Origin: Zygnema cylindricum
Taxonomy: Eukaryota; Streptophyta; Zygnematophyceae; Zygnematales; Zygnemataceae
DNA length: 64,000 nucleotides
NCBI GenBank assembly: GCA_037447655.1
Contig: JBBHKE010003126.1
Location: forward strand, 79,713 to 143,712
Direction: 5' to 3'
Below, in pieces: positions 57,623 through 64,000 of this stretch. The translations under genes and the position numbers were made by a program. Each line of letters starts with the position of its first letter. Positions within the stretch are counted from its first letter, which is position 1. The notes under the pieces are model-generated. The model had not been told where the DNA came from, ran no database searches, and saw nothing but the letters and a program-made list of their open reading frames with translations.

Positions 57623-60037
57623 CTAGTCGAATTTTATTTTTTCTTTTAAGCCACATTTTTTCCTACAATATTTTAACTTTGGAGAGGGCACAGGTTTTGT
57701 CATCATGTCAGCCACCATTTCCTCATCTGATCTATATACAAGATTCACTATTTTATTCTCCACTTTTTCTCTTACAAAACTTAATCTTATGTCCATATGT
57801 TTAGCCTTAAAATGATGTTTTGGATTGGCTGCAATTGCTATGGCCGCTTGATTATCACAAAAAACTTCATGCACTCCCTCTTTCATATATCCCAGTTCTT
57901 GCAGTAAGGACTTGACCCACATCAACTCTTTCACAGCAGAACAAGAGGCCATGTACTCAGCCTCCATAGTGGACTGAGCAACCACCTTTTGTTGCTTACT
58001 GCTCCAACAGCAAGCACCTTCCCCAACATACAACACATACCCAGAAGTGCATCGTCTCATAGGTGCGTCCCCATAACTGGCATCACTCCAAGTTGTGATG
58101 TCAGTGTGCTCCCCTCCCAAATGCAACCATAACTCTCTAGTTCCCACCAGATATCTCATGACTCTCTTGGCTGCCTCCCAATCCCTCTTCCTAGGATCAT
58201 TAAGACTCCTACTGAGTACACCAACTGCCGCCGCTATGTCCGGCCTGGTACAATTCATAAAATAGATTAAGCTTCCTACGACCTGTCTATAAGGGATAGA
58301 CTTCATGAACTCTCTCTCCTCTGGACTCATGTAATCATCTAAGATCATCACTCCTCCTTCTACACTCCCATCACTTATTTTTTTCAAGTCCATGGGAGTG
58401 GTACAACTGTTAGCATTTTCCATCTGGAATTTCTCAAGCATATTACCTATTGCTTCTTTCTGAGTAAGTCTGATAATCTTCTTCCCCCTATCTCTCTCCA
58501 TTTGGATCCCCAAAATATATTTTGCCTCCCCTAAATCCTTTATATCAAATCTGCCCCTAAGATCTTTCTTTAGCCTGTTGATATTCTCCAAAGACTTACT
58601 TAATACAAGCAGATCATCCACATAAATTGCAATAAAAATGACAACATTCTCATCTTGAAACATATAGATAGAATGGTCAGAGCTGATCCGGATGTATCCC
58701 AGATCGGTGAGAAACTGATCTAGTTTCTTATTCCACTGTCGGGGAGCCTGTTTCAGTCCATATAAGGACATTATAAGCCTGCAGACTTTGCTCTCTTCTC
58801 CTTCTTCCACAAACCCCTCCGGTTTCCTCATAAAAATTTCTTCCTCTAACTCACCATTAAGAAAAGCAGTCTTAATGTCCATCAAGTGTATTTCCATGTC
58901 TTCCGCTGCGGCTAGACTGAGGAGAATCATTACTGATGGGAACGGAACAACTAGAGCAAAGGTCTCCTCATAGTCAATCCCCTCTTTTTCGGTGAACCCC
59001 TTCGCTACCAATCGAACCTTATACCTCTCAATTGTATTATCTGGGTTCAGTTTTAGTTTAAATACCCATTTACATCCAATATGTTTTCTGTCTGGAGGGC
59101 AATCCGCTATTTCCCAAGTATTTGCTTCCATGATAGAAGCCATCTCATCATTTATGGCTCTAATCCATCTTTCTTTCTTTGGACTATTCACTGCCTCTAA
59201 GTAAGACTGAGGCTCATCTGGGTGAGATAGCTTAGTTACCTTATGGGTTTCTTGTTTTTCCTGTATCCTTTTGCTGCTCCTCCTTTCTCCCTCAAACTCC
59301 GAAGCTGGAATGGATGGAAGTCTTGGATTTCTTCTCACTGTGTCATCGGCTCCCCTGTCCATAAAAACCGTATCTTGTCCCGCTTCTTCTATCTCCTCCA
59401 AGTCCATAGGAGTATGTGAGGTTTCCGGTAAATCTCATGTATCTTCGATCTCCCCTGAATCTGTAATCACGGTTTCACTCATGTCTTTTTCGGGAATGAC
59501 CGAGTTCTCCTCACTTTCGGACTCAAATCTGATTCTTATCTTCTTTGTATATTTGAAGGGGTCAAATGACTTCCCTTCATCCATGACAACTAAGTGTTTG
59601 ACCACAATGATATCTTTCTTTGCTAAGTCATAGACTCTATATCCCTTAACATCCTCATCATATCCCACAAAGTATCCAAGTTTTCCCTTAACATCTAGTT
59701 TCCAGTTTTTCCTATCCGTGTCAAGACTGTAAACTTGGCTACCAAATACTTTAAGGTGTGAGATATCTGGTTTCCTTCCAACCCATCTCTCATAAGTTGT
59801 CATTCCCTTTACAGCTGAGGTAAGGACTCTGTTCTTAATGTATTTGGCACAGTTCATTGCTTCTGCCCAAAATCTCTTTCCTATTTTCTTGTCTGCCAAC
59901 ATATTGCGCACACTATCTCCTAGTGTTCGATTCAACCTCTCAGCTACCCCATTTTGTTCCGAGTTATATGGTACAGTTTTCTGGTGCTGCACTCCCTCAT
60001 ATCTCAGATATTCCTCAAACTCGTTAGAGGTATATTC
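57623..60037 (-). pseudogene. Copia G RT-RNase H (594 codons open) and integrase C-terminal part
   Basis: The open frame from 59407 to 57623 holds RT (WVFKLKLNPDNTIERYK at residues 114-130, LYGLKQAPRQWNKK 215-228, catalytic YVDD 262-265) and RNase H (SDASYGDAP 441-449, EAEYMAS 482-488, CDNQAAI 517-523), all catalytic acids present. VVRFPS is VVPFPS, a possible defect. A TGA at 59432 separates it in frame from the integrase part (59992-59435: PYNSEQNGVAERLNRTLGD with the catalytic Glu, then FWAEAMNCAKYIKNR and YFVGYDEDVKGYRVYDL). The F-type solo LTR at 60038 cuts the integrase core. This copy or a close relative is the sort that could mobilise C. Confidence 0.88.
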
Positions 60038-60775
60038 TGTTGTTTTTAGAAAGCTTTAGTCCTCTTTATGCCTCAGCTGTGAGAGAGAGCTGTTCAGGAC
60101 TTAAGCTATTTTTGGTTGAGTTCGGTTCAGTACTTACCGAAATTAGTGTGACAGTGAAGTTGGGAGTTCACGGTTCATTCACACTTGGGACACGTGTCGT
60201 CACTTGGAAGAATGCGTGAGTATGTCCTCCGTGGACGTACGGAAATTCGGCAGGACCACTGGACTTCGTGAAGTCAATTCTACGGTGCCAAATCCTCTAA
60301 TCGGACGGTTGACAGCCGCCGCCAACAAATAGTGACGAGGCGTGACTAGATCATTATCACTTTACGTTGTCTGAACTTCGGTGTAAATATTTGTGATAGA
60401 ATGTTAGATGTACGGCTGGAATTCCTCCGTACAGCTTAGTGTAGTTTCGGTGTATAAAAGTAGGACTTAGTGAATTTGATTTTTAGGAAAAAATGATATG
60501 AAAACTGTACATTCAGTTTTATGCAATTTAATTTCTACATATCTCACAGATTTGTGAGCGGACTTCATTGAAATTTTGTGTGTGTGTTCCTTTTTATGTT
60601 ATCTAAATTGTGGCAATATTTCAGGAAGTTTGGAGCATTTTTCTGAAAGTTATAGTCTGTCAAAGTTTCTGTTCAGCCATCGGTATTTATGGAAGCTTCC
60701 TCTCTTGATTTGTTCTACGATGATTACTGCTGCATCTTCTTCATCTTCAGTACCAGCACTTGTCTCAGAACAAGA
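60038..60775 (+). repeat. Solo LTR of the copia F family, TSD TATTC
   Basis: 738 bp, the same length as the F LTR and about 2-3% different by eye. The end is GA in place of CA. TATTC is duplicated at 60033-60037 and 60776-60780, and copia G integrase is continuous across it. Confidence 0.9.
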
Positions 60776-62108
60776 TATTCCCCCCCATTATCACTCCTTA
60801 TCCTCTTAATGGGGGTTTCATGCAACTTCTCACTCCAAGCTTTATATTCTTTGAACTAAGTTGATGCTTCAGACTTTGTTTTCAGAAAGTAGACTCTGGA
60901 GTATCTAGACCAATCATCAGTTATTGTCATCATAAACCTCTTCCCTCCAACCGAATGTACTTTTGCAGGTCCCCAAATATCTGTGTGGACCAAATCTAAC
61001 ACTTTCTCACCTCTATATGTGGCGGCTTTAGGAAAGGGAAGTCTGTGAGCCTTACCTTGAGCACAAGCACTACAATCATCCATCATTTCATTATCCTCAA
61101 ACTGAATGCCATCTACTACCCAAAGCTTTTTCATTTCCCTCAACCTATCAAAATGCACATGCCCCAACCGCTTATGCCAAATCATCACCTTAGGAACACC
61201 AACATAATAAGCATTCTTCTTTTCATTACTCAGGTTAAGCCTAAACATTCCTTGGCTACCCTTATCTGATGTGAAGTAAACTTCATTCCCATACTTAGCT
61301 GTAAAGACTCCCTTTTTGGTGAAAGTATCAAACTCTTTGTCATCTAACACAGACGTAGAGACAAGATTTTTACTTAGCTGAGGAATGTAAAGTACATCTG
61401 AGAATGTAAGTATAGAAGTCTTACCCTCCACTAAGACTTTCAGATCTACTGATCCCACTAGATCTGTAGTAACCACTCTCCCATCCCCATACTCTATCTC
61501 TACAGTAGGAATCTTTCTTAGCTTAGTGAAGAGTTCTTTATCACGACACATATGCATGGATGCACCTGAGTCGATGATCCATCCTTCCTGTGGAGCTTCC
61601 CGAATTGCTCCAAGGGCACACTTTTGCCTCCGAGGGATCTCCTTCTCCTCCAAACTCTCGTCAAGAAGAAGCTCCCCATCCTCCTCAGATGACTCATCCT
61701 CTGTTTCTTCTGACACTTTTGTAACCACAAGTGCCTTTTTCTTCCCGTCCTGAAGAACCTCCTCCACGGTTCTCTTGGAGCCTCAGCTCTGATAGCTTGA
61801 CACAATCTGCAATAAAGTGTCTCAGCTTTTTGCAATAATGACAAAGACCCTTTGGGGGCCTCTGTCCCCCAGAAAGATCTCTTTCCCCTCTATAATGTTT
61901 CTTCGGGTCCTTCCCCCATCGGTCCCCTGCTGCTGCTAGAGCTTGAATGCTCTTTCCTCCTCTCCTAATCTCCATTGTGTTTTCCTCCTCTCCTAATCTC
62001 CATTGTGTTTTCCTGCACAAGTATCATCCTGACTACAATGTTCCATTTCCATGAACTATCAGGCATTCCCTGTACTCGGTACACTATGTTTTCGAACTCA
62101 TCTGGTAA
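60776..62108 (-). pseudogene. Copia G integrase N-terminus, protease and gag C-terminus
   Basis: In reverse: gag end with zinc knuckle CHYCKKLRHFIADC (about 61840-61800); protease WIIDSGASMHMC intact (about 61590-61550); integrase zinc domain WHKRLGHVHFDRLREMKK and CSACAQGKAHRLPF; and core Asp in LVHTDIWGPAKV. A TAG at about 60856 follows SEAST, after which FKEYKAWSEKLHE continues in frame. Gag and protease lie in different frames with a shift near 61770. A 28-bp tandem duplication at 61953-62008 also breaks gag. Confidence 0.82.
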
Positions 62109-62175
62109 TTTGTTCTACGATGACTACTGTTGCATCTTCTTCATCTTCAGTACCAGCACTTATCTCAGAACAACA
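62109..62175 (+). repeat. Copia F 3' LTR remnant, 67 bp
   Basis: TTTGTTCTACGATGAC to AGAACAACA, the last 67 bp of the F LTR, directly followed by the TAAGG duplication. It marks the true right end of F. Confidence 0.82.
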
Positions 62176-62180
62176 TAAGG

Positions 62181-62567
62181 TACAACGGGTTTTATGCTTA
62201 TAGAGTTTGTTCTATCAGTTAAATAAAATTCTCTACGTGTAAATATTTAAATACCTATCGTACCCTATATATCTTAGCACTGGTCTTATATTATAGGATA
62301 AAGATAACAGCTACTTGCTATTCTGATAGATGGTAGGTAGTAGGATCAAATCTTGGTTCCGGCAGCCTTTTTGGTACATATTAATGTTTGCCTACTCTTT
62401 GTCTTCTTGGACAGCATAGGCAGCCATGGCTCTCGCTCTCTCTTCGATCTTCATTGACTGCAACAAGTTTGGTGACTAGAGAGTGGAGCGAGAAGTCGGT
62501 TGCCTTTGTTGACTTCCTCCTTTTATTTTCCCTATTCATACGTGAAAGAAAACCTTTAAATTCTACA
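62181..62567 (-). repeat. Copia B 5' LTR, second part
   Basis: Continues the LTR interrupted at 52103 and ends AAATTCTACA. Compare 17397-17828. Contains a decayed tRNA-like block (about 62280-62365). Confidence 0.75.
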
Positions 62568-62847
62568 GTCATGGTCAACATTACGACGTTACCTTATATT
62601 GCGGGAGTTGTGACACCATTTGTCATTGTAGACCTCTACAACCGTCGTATTTTTTGTGTACGTCATCATTCATAGTAAGTTTTGTAGTCCTTTCTAATCG
62701 TTGCAAGTTGTACCCACGTCTACACCTATCACATTTCAAAGTTTCGATTTTCGTTTCCCACACGGGGACGCTTTTCAATGTAGTACGGAACACTTCACTA
62801 CAGTCCACAATACTTTTTCAAAGTATCACTTACATGGGGACTTACCC
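62568..62847 (-). mobile_element. Right end of the interrupted Harbinger transposon
   Basis: Non-LTR sequence ending in the inverted terminus ACATGGGGACTTACCC, followed by TAA. The transposase 5' end should lie here, but no protein similarity is visible. Confidence 0.5.
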
Positions 62848-62850
62848 TAA

Positions 62851-64000
62851 GGGTGTGTCTCCATGTACTTCAAACTTAGCGAACATACTTTGTTTTTTAG
62901 CGCAGATCCGGCGGACCAAAATTTCAGGTGTCCCTATGTGTAACAAATTAATATTTGTTACTTAAGGGTGTGACGATTGTATTTGCTGATAATGCGCGTG
63001 ATGGTTATCAACATCTACATCTTGTGATGACGCACTTGATCGTTCAAAATTGTCAGTGGCGTCACATTATTTTATGTGACATTTGAAGACATTTACTTTT
63101 TCAAACCTTTGTCCATGGATGTTGTACATGGCTAACGTTGCCTTCCATGTACGGGCTGCCTTTGTTGCAATTTTTGTTGTTTTTAGGAAGATTCAGTTTC
63201 GTTCATGCGTGCGCATATTTGTGTGCGCACGTAATTATTGGAATTACTGTGGAGGCTTGAACATATTTGCGGATTGGGAGAGTAAGTGTACGAGTGAAAT
63301 TTATGTGACGTAAGGAACAAATTGAGTGGTGTGGAATGCTCTGGGAAATAGACGGCGGATCGCGAAGTGATCCGATATGAAATGTTTGAAATATTTAAAT
63401 TGTACGCCGGCCGTACGGAACCTAATGTGACGGGCGACAATTATGGAAAGTACGCGATGGTACAAAAGAATCTTTTTGGATAAGTATACTTCAATTTTGA
63501 CGTGCGGCATTTATGACGAAGTACGCGGTTTTCGGTACGGAAAAGATTTTGATGGTACCGTATTATTTCAACGAGTGGATTGTGTTGTACTTTGAAGGCG
63601 GACGGCGTCCACCGCTTTTTGATGGATCACACTATTTTGAGGATATATGATCAAGTGGGCCGTACGTATGTGATATTGGCTTGCTGCGTGGACTTGACGA
63701 CAAGTGACTAAGCAAGTTGTCACTTATGACGCGGATTTGTGGATGTGTCGGTGTAAATATTTGAAACATCAATGTTTTGTCTTATAAGAAATAATGATTT
63801 AGTGTTGATTAAAATAGGTATATTTTACGTGGTCAATGAGGGTATCGAAAGTTTAATTTGTGTGTCTTTATGTGTCGTATTTGCAGACAAGTGTACGCTT
63901 ACGGTTGCTTGACTTTCAGGTGTGCGCTTACGATTAATTTATTTATTAGTAATGGGCTATTATGTAATGATTATTTATTTAATTAGCATTCGCGTGTGGA
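62851..64000. mobile_element. Left part of another Harbinger-like element, running off the window
   Basis: Begins GGGTGTGTCTCCATGTACT directly after the TAA at 62848-62850. The first 180 bp match the left half of the element at 3103 (shared GTTTTTTAGCGCAGATC). The rest, to 64000, has no recognisable gene; many GTACG/CGTAC motifs. No right terminus is seen. Confidence 0.5.

Larger units (their letters stand above)
56567..62108 (-). mobile_element. Copia G: nearly full copia element lacking its 5' LTR
   Basis: 3' LTR 56567-57609, then RNase H, RT, integrase, protease and gag on the minus strand to 62108, where it meets the end of the F LTR. No 5' LTR or matching duplication is found; the RNase H end and most of the 3' LTR of F are also missing, so the two elements share a deletion or recombination junction. 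Best preserved copia pol in the window. Confidence 0.82.
52104..62175 (+). mobile_element. Copia F, inserted in the LTR of copia B, TSD TAAGG
   Basis: 5' LTR 52104-52841, gag-pol to 56566, then copia G, then the last 67 bp of the F 3' LTR (62109-62175). TAAGG is duplicated at 52099-52103 and 62176-62180. The copia B LTR is continuous once F is removed. F is from a second copia family, with a 738-bp LTR. Confidence 0.85.
16459..62567 (-). mobile_element. Copia B: host copia of most of the nest, split into four pieces
   Basis: Minus-strand copia pieces at 16459-16777 (RT), 17834-19643 (RT leader, integrase, protease), 51170-52103 (gag zinc knuckle, then LTR) and 62181-62567 (rest of the LTR). 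They rejoin in register when the insertions are removed. Examples: the RT leader across the solo LTR at 16778, the gag linker across the chromovirus, and the LTR across element F (compare 17388-17410). The 3' end of B is missing at 16459, next to copia A. Confidence 0.75.
9564..62847 (-). mobile_element. PIF/Harbinger transposon interrupted by about 51 kb of nested retrotransposons
   Basis: The left terminus at 9564 reads GGGTATGTTCCCCATGTACT. The right terminus ends at 62847 and its complement reads GGGTAAGTCCCCATGTAAG. Both are flanked by TAA (9561-9563, 62848-62850). The left part carries a Harbinger-type transposase gene on the minus strand whose 5' end is cut at 11653, where retrotransposon sequence begins; non-LTR sequence resumes at 62568. 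The pairing of the two ends is inferred from matching termini and duplication, so it is less certain than the elements themselves. Confidence 0.6.

Noticed and set aside
56562-62118. TCTAC on both sides of copia G as a target duplication
   Set aside because: The right-hand TCTAC is inside the copia F LTR remnant as a normal part of that LTR and is not adjacent to a G terminus.

Overview
This window is nuclear DNA from a plant, most likely a land plant. The evidence is two plant-type genes (an intron-containing sulfiredoxin and a plastid-type SixA-like phosphatase) and a dense mass of Ty1/copia and Ty3/gypsy LTR retrotransposons and PIF/Harbinger DNA transposons. I see no prokaryotic features, rRNA or CRISPR.

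Layout. Positions 1-9563 are gene-bearing: sulfiredoxin (822-1921, +, four exons), a histidine-phosphatase-family gene (6560-7705, -), and two non-autonomous PIF/Harbinger elements (3103-3790 and 8633-9411) with TWA target duplications. From 9564 to 62847 the sequence reads best as one PIF/Harbinger transposon (TAA duplication at both ends) whose transposase gene is cut by about 51 kb of nested LTR retrotransposons. Position 62851 begins another Harbinger-like terminus that runs off the window.

The nest, outermost first: copia A (+, 11654-16458). Copia B (-), split into 16459-16777, 17834-19643, 51170-52103 and 62181-62567. B is interrupted by a solo LTR (16778-17828, duplication CTCTC), by a chromodomain-bearing gypsy (19644-51169, degenerate duplication GAGAT/AAGAC) and by copia F (52104-62175, duplication TAAGG). 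The chromovirus is itself split by copia H (21368-27334, CCAAA), by a very young gypsy I (28829-35900, CAATC), by a scrambled copia block (37587-47655, holding the compact element C at 38315-42729, CCATC) and by a solo LTR (49028-50198). Copia F holds copia G, which holds another solo LTR (60038-60775, TATTC). Split reading frames rejoin across these insertions.

Most interesting biology. (1) The copia family appears to prime reverse transcription from an internal (anticodon-arm) part of initiator tRNA-Met, and the gag start codon lies inside that primer site, complementary to the tRNA anticodon. (2) Element C is a pol-less copia whose whole internal region is one 667-codon reading frame from the primer site into the 3' LTR. 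(3) Gypsy I has a textbook -1 frameshift heptamer at the gag-pol junction, LTRs differing at about two positions, yet an in-frame loss of the integrase core. (4) The chromovirus carries an extra acidic/coiled-coil reading frame between its chromodomain and 3' LTR. (5) The copia LTRs carry an antisense tRNA-like segment with A- and B-box-like motifs and a conserved palindrome. All coordinates and comparisons were made by eye.
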